From contig JAQFVV010000143.1 of assembly GCA_028023455.1 (NCBI GenBank), positions 598,001 to 662,000 on the forward strand: a stretch of 64,000 nucleotides of DNA, written 5' to 3'. The notes under the pieces are model-generated. The model did no database searches, was not told the DNA's origin, and saw nothing but the letters and a program-made list of their open reading frames with translations. Source of the DNA: Epiperipatus broadwayi (lineage: Eukaryota; Onychophora; Udeonychophora; Euonychophora; Peripatidae). Of this stretch, positions 1 to 11,719 are shown in pieces. Position 1 is the first letter of the stretch. Every line of letters begins with the position of its first letter. Both the position numbers and the translations under genes were made by a program.

Positions 1-229
1 TCATCTTATATTTACAATTTTGACAGATGGCTCTTTATTTCAGGAGGCAATGAACTTATCAGCTAAGGCAATGGTGGATGCATGAAAGAGAGGATGATAA
101 GAATGCCCTGAATATGGACCTAGGCTGCCATTTGATTATGATCTATTTATTTAGCTATTTACAATTGCAATACGAGATGGGACATTATCAGCCTTCGTGA
201 AGTTATCAAAAAAAATGAAATGATGATTA

Positions 230-2560
230 ATATGAAAGTAGACATATACATTATTGGAAAGATACAAATATTGGAAATGTAAGCAAAATGAGATTCTTAT
301 AAATAAAAAAAATGGAAGAACAATGTGGAGAGTGATGATATATCAGAGAAAATTGGCAAGATTAATTTTTAATTTTAACAGAAGATATCAAAATATAGAT
401 ATTTTAGGTTTATGTCCCACAAATTCTTATTTTGATGAAAAAATAGAGAAATTTTTTATTTGCATATTTCTCTTGACTGACTAAATAGCAAAATTATCAT
501 AAATATATTAATTTAACTCTAGTATTACAAAATAATTGAAAGAAGAAAATATTGTAACTAAATTTTGATACAAAAATAAGAAATAGAAATTAGAAAGAAA
601 ATAATGTTGTATAAAATGAAAATCTGTATATTATGGATTCTTTTTTTTTTTTGTTGTTGATAAAATTTGTAAGCAGAAATGAATATAAAAGCATTCAAAT
701 AAAGATATAGCAAAATTTAATTATATTTTTTTCTATCAGAAACAACTGATATTTTTAGCTTCAGAAATATTCCAATGAATTTAAAATAAAACTTGCAAAT
801 CATTTTAAATACTATCAGATTTCTAGAACAGCCTGTTTGAACAAATTTGATAACTGATACTCATCCAATTAAAAAAAAAGAATATGAAAATATTTTAAAA
901 CAATACATTAAGAATAATATCTAGAATTTTGTAAAATAGTATGATAAGGAATTAAAGATATAAGAAAATATAACTGAAGTAACAAGGAAAGTGTAGAAAA
1001 GAATAAAAGTCTTAAAAATATAATACAACATATGAGAGAAAATAGTTTCATCAATAAGAAGATAACTATTACTAAAAAAAGAGAACAATATTACGAAGAG
1101 TATGGAAGAGTTCTATTTAAAAAAAGTAATGAAGAACAAGAAAACCAAGTAATCCACAATTACAACAGCTTCTGAATTGCTCTTTATTTTAAATGAAGAG
1201 ATGAAATATCAGTTAAATCTATAAAAAATTTAAAAGATTCAGGAAATGGTTGTTATTGATATTTTAAAAGAAATTAGTAGCAAATGTCTAAATAATGAAG
1301 ATGATTGAAAGAAAACAGTAGTGATATTAGTGTTGAGAAAAATAAAAAATTACACATCTATCAGTTCTTTACAAATTTTTATCAAAATCATAAACTTCAG
1401 AAAACTTTGGACTCAAACCAAATGAATGTGAAAGTTAGATTTAGAAGTGCTTTTAGTGCAATAGATTATATCGAAATATTAAGAAACGTAGAAAAAAGAA
1501 GTGAATATTCATAGCTTAGTTATATAGCAAATTATTTTTGCACACTTACTTTGGTACTAAGCCGATAAACATCACATGACCACCACCTTTTATGCTTGTG
1601 TATAACTGTTGTTAAAACAGGCAAAACTCATTATGTTTTGAGTTAATGCATTATGAAAAGGCATTTGATTAAATAAACACATCTGTACTGGTTAAAGCTT
1701 TTGAATAATGAGATCAAATTCTGAAGAATATTTATCCTAATAGAACAACAATGATTAGATCATGTGGTGACACAAAGAAGACATTGATAAGGATATATAG
1801 TAGTACCCACAAAACTTTTTGCAACAGTTTCACAGGAAGTATTTTATAAAATAAAATATACTAGAAATAAAAATATAGTACATGAAGATAACTTAAGTCA
1901 TCTAGATTTTGTAGATGGGATTGTTTTTCCAAATAATATTTCATAGATTCATGAAATGTTACAAGAGTTATCAGATAACAGGCCAAACAGTAGAACTAAA
2001 GATAAATGCTAAAAAAAATTTAAATAATGATTAACATTTTTTACACATATTTACAGGAATTGACAAATAAAAGCAAAATGTTAGGACAAAATATAACAAT
2101 ATTAAGTTTTCACGTAAAATTAAAATGATCACTACAAATAATTTGGTCAGATTACAAATGGATACAGTTAAACTATGAAGAATTCCTTTTGGTATTAATG
2201 TTTTGAAAGGAAGATTTTTAAAAATATTTTTCCAGTTCTTACATATGGATCTAAGCCTTAGATAGTTCAACCATACAGAGATGTATGGATAGATGTAAGT
2301 AGAAAGAAAGGATTGAAAGTGGCATACAAGAGTAAGAGAACAAATGAGCGCTGTTGAAAGAATTAAGAGACTGAAATTAAGACATAATAATAGATGAACA
2401 GTTGAAGTCTTAAATTGGATCCCAAGACATTATAAAAAAATCTAGAAAGATATTTATGTGAGATGGATGAATGAGATATAGATGTTTGTCAGAAGAATCT
2501 ATGGATCAGGAAAATGTTATAACACTTGAAGATATCTTCATTTTGAATGGATTTTTAATG
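230..2560 (+). mobile_element. Decayed RTE-like non-LTR retrotransposon (LINE) relic
   Basis: Broken reading frames match the order of an RTE-type LINE polyprotein. Near 254-484 a 76-codon stretch resembles part of an endonuclease domain (RKLARLIFNF, then CPTNSYFDEKIEKFF, like the 'YAPTS..D..IE.FY' block of the family). About 950-1300 resembles the linker with its YYEEYGRVLF block. About 1640-2010 resembles the reverse transcriptase, with 'YEKAFD', 'KNIYPN.TT.IR' and a decayed palm region. About 2330-2510 resembles the C-terminal tail (a W-x-P-R-x-Y-K-like block followed by a GWMRYRCLSEESM-like block). Stops and frameshifts are so frequent that no protein can be made. A SINE head (1552-1645) has inserted just before the reverse transcriptase remnant. 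The match rests on remembered family motifs, not a search; the element class is fairly sure, the exact limits are not. Confidence 0.65.
1552..1645 (+). repeat. SINE family A, head fragment inserted in the LINE relic
   Basis: This segment is nearly the same as the start of the full-length copy at 54065-54540: a 'CATCACATGACCACCAC' block, then 'TTATGCTTGTGTATAACTG' and 'GTTAAAACAGGCAAAACTCA'. Only the first ~90 bp of the ~465 bp unit is present. Confidence 0.75.
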
Positions 2561-2616
2561 GTTGAAAATGATAATGATGATCATTTAAATACCAGAAAAT
2601 ATACAAAAATGTAATC

Positions 2617-2818
2617 TTCATTGGACTAGAGATTATCTACTTAATAGATATTTCTGTAGTGTAATTTTCACTATAGAAAGTTTTTGGTCATATGTTTATG
2701 ATTATACTCTCCACAACATATTAAAAGCAGATAGAAACCAGTTTCTACCTTGCATGAGAGTGGTGAAAATTACACTACAGAAATATCCATTATGTGGATA
2801 ATTTCTAGTCTAACAAAT
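2617..2818. mobile_element. Foldback MITE-like element with ~65 bp inverted arms
   Basis: The left arm (about 2617-2683) is the reverse complement of the right arm (about 2755-2818). Both hold the shared block ATTTCTGTAGTGTAATTTTC and its complement. The loop is only about 70 bp and has no coding potential. This is the structure of a small non-autonomous DNA element. No clear target-site duplication was seen. Confidence 0.7.
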
Positions 2819-2829
2819 GACTAATAAAA

Positions 2830-4080
2830 AATAGTATCTCTTTGTTATATTTAGCTTATCATGTGCATACCAGTCATTTTTATTCTCTTGGCTATTTCCT
2901 TCCCTTGTTATAGCAGATTTCTTTCAATTAATATGTATTTGCATCCCAATTCTTGAATAAAGGCAAGTATTCTTAAAGTCTAACTTTAAAATCAACTTCC
3001 ATATTCTTGACATCAGTTAATTGTATAATTGAAAAAATAATATTAGCATATTCTGTAATTATTTCTGCTAAAAATATACTGAATGAAATCCTAAAATGAT
3101 TTGTCTCTTTGATTTTATTATTATTGAATTTAAAAAAAAAAAAAGTAAGAACATGTAAATGGTACTTGATATATAAATTTAATTATTTTATTTAAAATAT
3201 CTTAAAAAATTATATGATGTTTTAATTATTGTAAAGTATTCATAATATCTACTATTTCTCATAGATGTGAAATTAATATATATTGTCCTCTGTTTATTTT
3301 CATAAGTGTTTTATATAGAATATTACTAAAAGTATTCAAATATTCACAGAAACTTAAGAAATAAAGATATGCAAGCATCTTAAATAAAATTTAGTAAAAT
3401 TGGTAGATTTTTAAAAGATGTTAATAAAAGATAAGTTAAAGTTTTGATTAGAACTAACTTATCAAGATATCAGTATTGTCCTATGTGATTTAGCACAGAG
3501 AAAGAATGGTAGATCTCAAAAATTCAAAGTGTTCTTATAGATCAACCTACCATTTCTGATGCTCTAACAATACATTACTTTTTAGACAACTGATCATATA
3601 ATAATTATTTAATGTTAGCATTTTTATTAGTTTTGGATATTAAAAAATCAATATAACATTTTTCAAGTATTGTAATAAATCAATATAAAATTTTTCAAGT
3701 GTTATGATGTAATTTAAACTGAAGTAAAATTATTTAATATTGTCTGAAAATTAGTCACTTTATTAATGTGATTTATAAACAGTATGAAAGTATCTATTAT
3801 AATAGAAATATTAAATAAATAAAAGGATTGCAACTATATATCATGGCAAGAACATGTAATTTTTTCGTATTATCAGCCATCCTTCACAGATATGCCCATT
3901 CTAGCTCTGAAAGAAGAAAAAAGTAAGCTATATAGATGAAAAATAAAAAGTTAATAACAAAACAGGAAAGATTGGAATCAAATTTGTGTGTGTGATTGAA
4001 GAATGAAAATATGTTTGAAAAATCTCACCATTATAGTTAGTACAGCGAGCATCCAATGTTGATATTAGTCAAGTCCTGAT
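2830..4080. other. AT-rich non-coding stretch, nothing recognised
   Basis: Very AT-rich DNA with short homopolymer runs (an A run near 3130) and no ORF of note. A short imperfect inverted pair around 3508-3555 (GAATGGTAGATC and its near complement) is the only structure seen. Confidence 0.5.
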
Positions 4081-4084
4081 ATTA

Positions 4085-4270
4085 ATCCACTAAACATCAC
4101 ATGATCACCATTTCTTATACTTGCACTAGCTGTTTACACAGAAACTAGTCTGAGGATATTGGATGAGTAAGCACTAGATAGGGATTTTATGCACAAACCT
4201 TCTTGCATCTATTGATTACTCAGGGTTGCACTGGTGGTGCTACTGGATGGATAGTTTAGCCTCTATCCAA
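4085..4270. repeat. SINE family A, rearranged fragment
   Basis: The head block 'AAACATCACATGATCACC' is joined to the reverse-oriented middle block 'GGATATTGGATGAGTAAGC' and 'GGGATTTTATGCACAAACC'. The two parts run in opposite directions compared with the full copy at 54065-54540, so this is a rearranged or internally deleted copy. It has diverged more than the 54 kb copies. Confidence 0.7.
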
Positions 4271-4279
4271 AGTTCTGAT

Positions 4280-5160
4280 ATTATTAACAAATTTTATTAC
4301 TAACATTATTATTGTTATTCAGATTTGATGAATAATTTTGTATATATATTTAATATGCAATCGCAGACTTATGAGTAGTTAACAAATATAATATTGCTTT
4401 TAATGTTATGTTACCTATTAGGGAAAAACAGTGTTTTGACTGAATAATTAGACAAACAAATGTGTGATTGCTATCAAATATAGTTTACCATTTTTCCAAT
4501 TATATTAAAATCAATCTTTTAAAAAATCTACCATGATTAGTAAAATAATATCTACAATATTTTATGATATCATATACATAAACAAATATTGAGAAATTTT
4601 CTTTAAATTTATTGAAAATGTGTTTTCAAAAAGAGAATTTAATGAATATAAAATTGTCATTAAAAAAAATGAAAGAAAATCATCTGAGGAAATGAAGACA
4701 GATCAAACAGTATAAAATAAAATATATTTTAGATAGATTTGCTTCACTAGAAGTTGAAATTACTAACATTAAAAAAAAGTAAAAAATGACTAAGATTTTC
4801 TGCACTTAATTGACTTTGAACTTTAGAATCTATGTTAATAATATTATTTTCAGCTCTTTTTTTTTTTTGAATTAGTATTTGATTTATTTTTTCAACTAGT
4901 CTACTGTTAAATGTCTTTTAACAGGACATGCTTTAGTATGAGAAGCTGCATCTAAATTTTCCTACAACTGCTATGTTATATGTTCACAAATGGAAACTAT
5001 TTGAATTCTTAGGTGATCTGTTTATGAAAATATAAAAATTATTTAATATATATTTAAAAGAGATTACAAATGAATATTTTTTTAAAAAAAATGAAATTAT
5101 TATAAGAAATTTATTTACTATATCAAATGTGCTGTTGATATTGTAAACTTTATAATTCTA
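4280..5160. other. AT-rich non-coding stretch, nothing recognised
   Basis: No gene-like reading frame, repeat match or structured motif was found here. The sequence is A/T homopolymer-rich. Confidence 0.45.
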
Positions 5161-5169
5161 AATGTTATT

Positions 5170-5332
5170 AGCTTCACTCCTCACTAATGAAGGCCCCAAG
5201 CCAGAAACTATTCTGGGGATATAGGATGAGTAGGCACTAGATGGGGATTTTATGCATAAGCCTTCTGGCATCCATTGATTACTCTGGCTTGCACTGAGTG
5301 TCAATACTATATGGAGAGTTTTGCCTGTTTGA
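5170..5332 (-). repeat. SINE family A fragment, reverse orientation
   Basis: It matches the reverse complement of the middle of the 54 kb copies: 'CTCCTCACTAATGAAGG', 'GATGAGTAGGCACTAGATGG', 'CTTCTGGCATCCATTGATTA' and 'GGAGAGTTTTGCCTGTTT'. About 160 bp of the unit is preserved. Confidence 0.8.
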
Positions 5333-5350
5333 ATAACTTATTGCAATTAT

Positions 5351-5680
5351 AATAATTTCCAGTTTAAAATTTATGTTGCACTAAATATGTTTTCAGCAGA
5401 ACACTGCCTTTTGCTGAAAGAAATGATAGAAAATGAAAATACAAAAAGGCACAGACAATTGCAAAAGATCCATATACAATTAATAGAAAAGAATTATGAG
5501 TTTCATTATCAATAAAACTGAATATTTAAGTGTCTCATTTACATAATGAAGTACATTGATTTAAGTGCATAACTTTTCAACTAGGAAATAAAACAGTGCT
5601 GTGATTCTGGCAGTGTTCTGCTGAAAGCATGCTTAGGGTTAGGGTTAGCGCAATATAAATTTAAAGTGAAATTATTTTAC
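5351..5680. mobile_element. MITE-like element with ~55 bp inverted ends and a telomere-like insert
   Basis: The left end (5351-5405) and right end (5608-5680) are inverted copies sharing TTCAGCAGAACACTGCC and its complement, followed by an AAATTTAT(G/A)TTGC block. The right arm carries an extra block, TTAGGGTTAGGGTTAG at 5633-5648, where the left arm has only 'CTAAATATG'. The ~200 bp core has no coding potential. A non-autonomous DNA element is inferred from the structure alone. Confidence 0.65.
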
Positions 5681-5689
5681 TTTTTTTAA

Positions 5690-6400
5690 ACACCTGTTGG
5701 TATCAAGTTTATAATAATGTAAACTTTATAATAAACAAAATAATTGATGTTTTTTTCGCATTAGAAATACAAACAAAAATGAATAAAATTAAAGCTATTG
5801 CAATAAGTTTAGGAAGATAAAAATTTACTCTTTTATTATTTAAAAAAAAAAAAGATTAATAATGAGAGAAGTAACAAAGTAATAATGAGAATCATAAACT
5901 TTGATTAAAAAAATATATTTTTTTAGACATTATAAGATGTTTCATTTGAATTGCAGCTTTAAATAGAGCACGAATATTGAAACAGACAGATCGAAGAACC
6001 GATCTTAGTTTCATGTGTTTTTTAAGTACGGTAATTCGAACTACTATTTGCCCGCAATGGGATTTTTTCCATTTCAAGTCATATAAAAATTAGCTATATA
6101 TTTTATGTTTTGTAAATAAATATGTAAAGATTCCGTGTATAAATATCACAAATCATGAAATAATATTCGTGTGTGCGTGGTTTGTGAATTTATATCAGCT
6201 TAATTTAAAGTTTCATTGCGGGTGTATTTGCTTAAATTTTAGCCTTTTAGAATTATACAAAGTCGTTTAAAAATGCTGATCAAAAGTCACATTCCTTTGA
6301 TCAGTGTTTTTAATTAAAATCTGTATTGTACAAATGTATAGAGTAATTAAGTTGTATTCGAAATTAGATAAGGAATTTATATTTGTAATTACTTTGTCAA
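5690..6400. other. Non-coding stretch with one hairpin
   Basis: No gene is seen. A strong short hairpin lies at about 6269-6314: AAAATGCTGATCAAAAG and CCTTTGATCAGTGTTTTT pair across a 7-base loop. The 61-codon reverse-strand ORF at 5892-6077 has no recognisable similarity and was not called. Confidence 0.4.
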
Positions 6401-8500
6401 TTTAAAATTGCGTATTAAAGTTAAAGATAGCTGAAAACGGAACAATGGAAATGGATAATTGATATTGTATGGTCAAGCTGGATTGCTGAAGGCTAGAGAA
6501 AAGTAGGCGGAGCCTAAAACAAAAACCAGGCAGAAAGGTCAACCGTGGCCATCTTAGAAAAAACTAACATTCTAACTTTTGACGTATGTTGAGAGTAGAT
6601 AGTCTCAAGACAGCACAGCAGTTGCTAGAGAAATCGCTACAACTCTTGTTAAGAAGTCCACCAGTAAACCGTAATGTCGATGGGCTAAGTGCCAGGAGCT
6701 GATCTCTGTCCTGCCAATTTGAATCTTCGTGCCGCTGTCTGATCATGCTTTACGTGCTTCAAAATTTCCAGCTTCCAATCTCCAAATTGACTATGCCTTT
6801 CAAGTAAATTTCAAATGCGCGCCTACGTTCGTCAGAAATACCATCGTGAGAAGCCAAGCCGGATGAAGAAAGAAGGGTAACTGTGTTACATGAACTTTTA
6901 ACTTTCTCCCGAGCTTAATGTTATAAGTTAATCTGTCAATCAAATGAATCACATGTAAGTTTTTGTTTCGTTTATAATGCTACTGTTTAACCTGTCAGTA
7001 AATTTTCTTTTCTCTTATTCCTCCGCTCTAGTCTTTAGAAAATAATTTATAAATATTGTACTTAATAGTAATAATGATTCGAATGAATACATTTATATTT
7101 TCCTTTATTACTTATGCTATAAACAAACGATGCCAATAGTAATATTTCCCAACTCTGTTTAAAGCTAGTTTATAATATTGATTATAGTTATTTTAAAAGT
7201 AAGTTCGTTGTTTTGAATTCAAGATTATTTCATATGTTGAGTTGGCAGATATTAAAACACTTTATTATAATGAATTCGTATTTTGTCATATTATTGTAAT
7301 CTAAAGTTCAATCGTAAATATGTAAATGGTTTTAAGTTTATTATATTAATGTCATACATGAAATGAGAAATAATTCTCACTGTAAAATTTGATACTATCG
7401 CTACCGCCTGAACAACCTGGGGGTTTAGGGGTTTCAGAGTAAACTTAATTAATTATTGCTTTCGCGGTCCGTTTGATTCCACCATGTTTTATTGTAATAG
7501 TATATCAGCCTGTTGCGTAGAAATAGACGAATAGAGTATCCAGGTTTTGTATAATTCCGTTTCAAATCCACTTCAAGCACTCGTCCTCGATGACTGTGGC
7601 AATGCCTTTCCTTCGCCGAAGTTAACGTCTCGCCATACTACCATATGAGAAAGAAAGCAATTCTTTCCCAGGTCATCTCTTGGATCACCGGGTTTCGAAA
7701 TGATCCCGGCTGGTTGTAGTGTCCCGGATCTACTTGGGGGCATTAAGCCTTGTCAAAGTACAAGCCGCCCGGTATTCCGTTGATGCACCGCAAGTGATTA
7801 CTGTAGGACTCTTCAATCTAGGCAACCACTAGTACATCAATCTTAGATATCATAATTATACGAAGCCACCCTCCAACTATTCGTACACGCAACGGTTCGA
7901 ATCTATTCGAATAAAATAACTTAATAAAATCATAGATAAATATTTTCAATGCTCAAATGCTCTGATTCCCTTAGCCACCCGTCAATCATTTCACTACACA
8001 AATATTGGTATGAGTTTGTTTACCAGGTAAAATGATTACTAAAGACTAGTAGCTAATTATAATAGAATATTTATGGAAATCTTACCGTACTTTTGAATAC
8101 TATATTTTTATGCTTTCTATTTGTTATTAAACAATTTATTTACTCTAATTTTGTGTCTTCCACCTCATTACTCTCGAAGTCTATTTAGTCACCTACTGTC
8201 TGTCTTGGCAACTTAAATATATACATTACATTAATGACCGTACCGATATCCAGAGTATAATAGATCTATATATAAAACTGTAAGTAATTTAGTCTGTGTT
8301 CTGAGTTGAGCTAGTAAAGGGATAACCCCGTGCTGTTATAAAGTCATCATCGGTTGGTCATACCGGGGTTTGGGTTTGAATTTAGTTGGCGTTTTGGAAT
8401 TTATTCTTAAACGTGGACTGGGTTTGAACTCGGGTACTGTGTATGAGTAAGCGTGGTGGATTTATACCGGTACAATATATAAAAAGAAAGTAAAGTTAAA
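6400..8500. other. CpG-richer block upstream of the first reductase exon; possible 5' region or unrelated element
   Basis: GC and CpG content rise clearly here against the AT-rich flanks, most at 6480-6860 and 7400-7830. It lies 0.9-3 kb upstream of the first identifiable reductase exon, so it could hold the promoter and a 5' exon. No start codon followed by a splice donor gives a reading frame joining in phase 0 to the exon at 9395. A 38-codon ORF at 6586-6702 (+) and an overlapping 60-codon ORF on the other strand have no known similarity. A B-box-like GGTTCGAATCT at about 7896-7906 lacks a convincing A box. The block could equally be an unrecognised mobile element. Confidence 0.3.
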
Positions 8501-9394
8501 GGAAATTTTTAAAATGTGAATTTGAACAAAAATGACAAAATTACATTTCCTTATCAAATAAAATGTCCTGTTTTGTTTTTTTTTTGCTTACTTTCAATAT
8601 TTGTATTATGAACAAAAAATAACTATTTATTGCATGACTGTCTATTATAAGCTTGAATAATCACTGGGCTACTAAATGATAGTACTATATCAAATTTCCA
8701 GATTAGTTTTTAGCTATTATCCTTCTTCAACCAATTTTTCATATTTATAATAGGCTATGTAGCAAATTAAATGGAGTAAATTAGTACATCTAATGCAGAA
8801 GTTTAAAGCATCACTTGGATATGCAATGTTCTTGCTGGGGAGTAAAAGGTGACTATAGTTAACACAAACTAATCATTAAAACATAGTTGCTGGATTTAAA
8901 ATCAGACTTATATAAGTATACAAGGAAATTAGCTTGAGTTTAAAATTTTGGGTTTTTTATATCTAAAGTCTTAGATTGGATAGGATTTTTTTTTAAAAAC
9001 TAATAATAGCTACTGGATCCTAAAGCATTTCTCATTGATAAAGGCCAATAAATAGAAAATAATTTGGAGATTTGGACATTACCGTCCAGTGTCTACCTAT
9101 TACTCAAATTTACAATATATGATTATAAATAGAATGAATTTCTGCTTCTAATGCAAAGTTGGTAAATATAATTAAGAGTATTAAGAATTATTGAAGGAAT
9201 TTGTATTGGATATCTCTGTAAAAAATGAATACAGTAAAGAATGAGAAATTAAAGGAAAAATCAATCATTGTTCTTAAAGTAATTTGCTATGATTTTTGGG
9301 TATTTGAAAATCAGAATTAGAAATAGAAATAATTGAAAGGTAATCTGAACTGATGAATATTCATCCAATGTTTAAAAGTTTTTTTTTTTTTTAG

Positions 9395-9476
9395 GTAACT
9401 GGAGGAAATAAAAGCATTGGATTGTGTATTGTTCGAGAACTATGTAAACAATTTGATGGTGATGTCATTTTAACAG
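9395..9476 (+). CDS. Carbonyl reductase (NADPH)-like SDR, exon encoding the nucleotide-binding loop
   Basis: This 82-base internal exon encodes 27 residues plus one base of the next codon. It follows a long T run ending in TTAG (9391-9394) and is followed by a GT donor (GTAG at 9477). Its product begins VTGGNKSIG and ends GDVILT, which are beta-1, the dinucleotide-binding turn, helix 1 and beta-2 of a classical short-chain dehydrogenase/reductase. It is most like carbonyl reductase 1, a cytosolic monomer that reduces quinones and carbonyls with NADPH. Carbonyl reductase 1 normally reads TGGNKGIG, so the second motif glycine is serine here. About ten upstream residues, including the start methionine, must come from an earlier exon that was not found. 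The exon joins in phase (1 base + 2 bases, giving Ala) with the exon at 27908. A decaying paralogue is possible, but the reading frame is intact. Confidence 0.88.
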
Positions 9477-9479
9477 GTA

Positions 9480-9640
9480 GAATTTTATTAATAAAAAGTT
9501 CTTAATATATATAAGAAATCATGCAACTGGAAATATATTTATTTTAATCCTATTTTTAATTATAATATACATGATTGTCCAATAAAATAAAAACAGTTAA
9601 ATGAGGATTCTGTGACATTTTTTATGATAGATTATATTTA
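9480..9640. other. Start of the 18.4 kb intron, nothing recognised
   Basis: AT-rich intron sequence between the donor at 9477 and the SINE cluster. No feature was seen. Confidence 0.4.
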
Positions 9641-9649
9641 TCACTGTGA

Positions 9650-10015
9650 GTTGAGAAGTTTATTTTTCACATGATCATCATTTCATATGCTTACACAGTC
9701 TGTTAATTATAATAGCTAATTCTCCACATAATAGTGCCACCAAGTGCAAGCCTTCATAATCAGTGGATGCAAAAAGGTTTGTGTATAAAATCCTTATCTA
9801 GTGCCTATTCATCTAATATCTCCAAACTAGTTTCTAGTTTGTGGTTATCCTCATTGAGATGCTTTGGATTTGAGAGCGCTTCACATAGATCTTGGGATCT
9901 AATGCAAATCTTCAGCAGCCACCTTTTACTTATTTGATTAACTATAAGGCTAGGAGCCCAAAATGAAAACACTGTTTTCAATTCAAGCTCATTCACTTAT
10001 ATAGTCATATAGATC
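9650..10015 (+). repeat. SINE family A, near full-length diverged copy
   Basis: It matches the order of blocks in the 54 kb copies: a 'CACATGATCATCATTTC' head, 'AATCAGTGGATGCA', 'CTAGTGCCTATTCATC', 'AAACTAGTTTCTAG', 'ATCTTGGGATCTAATGCAA', 'CAGCAGCCACCTTTTA', and 'TATATAGTCATATAG'. Substitutions are frequent, so it is older than the 54 kb copies. Confidence 0.8.
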
Positions 10016-10019
10016 TGAA

Positions 10020-10260
10020 CTCAGTTCAGCATCTACACATTTTGGTGGAGTGCTCTTAAATTTAAGACTCCTTACTGATGAAAGCCACAAACTAGAAATT
10101 AGTCTGTGAATATTGGATGAGTAGGCACTAGATAGGAATTTTAAGCACAAATCTTTATGCATTAATTGATTATGAAGGTTTGCATTTGATGTCACTACTG
10201 TATGGAGAATTAACTATTGTTATTAACAGACTGTAGGCATATGAAATGATGAACATGTAA
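10020..10260 (-). repeat. SINE family A, reverse-oriented copy
   Basis: The reverse-oriented blocks 'CTTACTGATGAAAGCCACAA', 'TTGGATGAGTAGGCACTAG' and 'ATATGAAATGATGAACATG' are present. It abuts the + strand copy before it, giving a tail-to-tail pair that can fold into a hairpin. Confidence 0.78.
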
Positions 10261-10289
10261 TGTTTTGATAGTTTTATACTTATCCTGCC

Positions 10290-10660
10290 TATAGTAGAAT
10301 GGTGACTGTGATTTTTGAAAAACCAAAGACACCAAAATATATAGATGCTGAATTGAGTTCAGATCTATATAACTATGCAAGTGAATGAGCTTGGATTGAA
10401 AACATTATTGTGTTTTTATCTTGGGCTCCTAGCTTCATCAAATAGGTAAAAAGTGGCTGCTGTGGGTTGCATTAGATTATAATATTTAGATGCAGTGCTC
10501 TCAAATCCTAGGCTTCTCACTAATGAAAGTTACAAGCTAGAAACTAATCTGGAGATATTGGATGAGTAGGCACTAGATAAGAATTTTATGCACAAATCTT
10601 GCATCCATTGATTATGAAGACTTGCACATGGTGGCACTATTGTGTGGAAAGTTAGATACT
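10290..10660 (-). repeat. SINE family A, second reverse-oriented copy
   Basis: This is a longer reverse copy with 'ACCAAAGACACCAAAATATA', 'GAATTGAGTTCAGATC', 'AGTGGCTGCTG', 'GCAGTGCTCTCAAAT' and 'GGATGAGTAGGCACTAGATA'. It lies head-to-tail with the previous reverse copy. Confidence 0.8.
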
Positions 10661-11099
10661 GTTATTTATTTTTCTTTCAATATTTGTTTCTATACATGAA
10701 AATCATCCCTTCTTATTATGGAAAATATACAATGATAAGTGTTTCTTTAGTTTAAATGCATTACTTCAATGTTATTTTAAATAAAATTATTTTTATGACT
10801 TTTGTATAAATGAAATGGGTTTCTGTGACATATGTTGAATCTTTTTTTTATATATATTAATAATCTGGAAATGAAAAAGAAACATCTAATTAAGAAATTG
10901 ATTTGTTATTCTATTTAGAATTTACAATAAATATTTTATGTTTCTATTTGTAATAAGTACTACCTTTTCTCATATTCATCAGTCAAGAAATAATTTTAAA
11001 TATCATATTTAGGAATGACATCCCTATTTCTGATTGTTGATACATTTACTGCTAGTAAATAGAAAGATAACATTCCTAAAAGTCATCTGGACAAAAGAC

Positions 11100-11700
11100 T
11101 AAGATAAATGTCAACTTGAAAAGACATTAATTCTCAATATAAATATAATTCTATTTGCAACAAAGATAGCTGGTACAAAAAAGCAGCAATTGACCAGTAA
11201 AATTTATATAGAGATAAAACAAATTGTGAAGAAAAGAAGGAATATGAATATATATATAAACCATTAAGAAGAATTGAATATCTAAACTTTTGTAAAGTAT
11301 TATGAAAAAAACTTAATAGCAGTATAAGAAAATATAATTTTGAATTAGCAAGGCAAAACTATAGAAATAAATAAAAGTATCAGAAATATAAAACATCTTA
11401 AATATTCATAGGAAATATATGTCTACAATAAAAAAGAAAGATGGAACTATTATTAAAAAGAGTGATGCCATCATGAAATGTGTGAAAGAGTTCTATAAAG
11501 AATGATATAGCAATAAAGAACAATCAAAAATATTCTTTACAATTATTGCATCTTCTGAATCGCCCAAGATTTTAAATGAAATGGGATATACAATCAAATC
11601 TATCCATTAAATGAAAAGATTTCAATAACATTTCTACTGACTATGTATGCATGATTTCAAATGTAATTTTGAAACTAGAATTAATGATATAAAATGTACT
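11100..11700 (+). mobile_element. RTE-like LINE relic, linker between endonuclease and reverse transcriptase
   Basis: Broken frames read in turn like the conserved linker of RTE-type elements: 'KKRRNMNIY', a short 'EELN' block, 'RKYNFELARQNY', 'KKDGTIIKKSDAIMKCVKEF' and 'ASSESPKILNEM'. The same blocks occur in the relic at 950-1250, so both come from related elements. No reverse transcriptase core follows, so the copy is truncated at both ends. Confidence 0.6.
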
Positions 11701-11719
11701 AATCCACAGAATCTTTTAA

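Noticed and set aside
6930-6965. ATGAATCACAT followed by GTAAGT as a possible start exon.
   Set aside because: Joined to the exon at 9395 it gives an immediate stop; the frame that does fit has no start codon after an upstream stop.
7896-7906. GGTTCGAATCT, a perfect-looking tRNA B box.
   Set aside because: No A box or foldable tRNA arms lie at the right distance upstream.
9734-10195. Three overlapping ORFs of 63-68 codons on both strands.
   Set aside because: They lie wholly within family A SINE copies and overlap on opposite strands.
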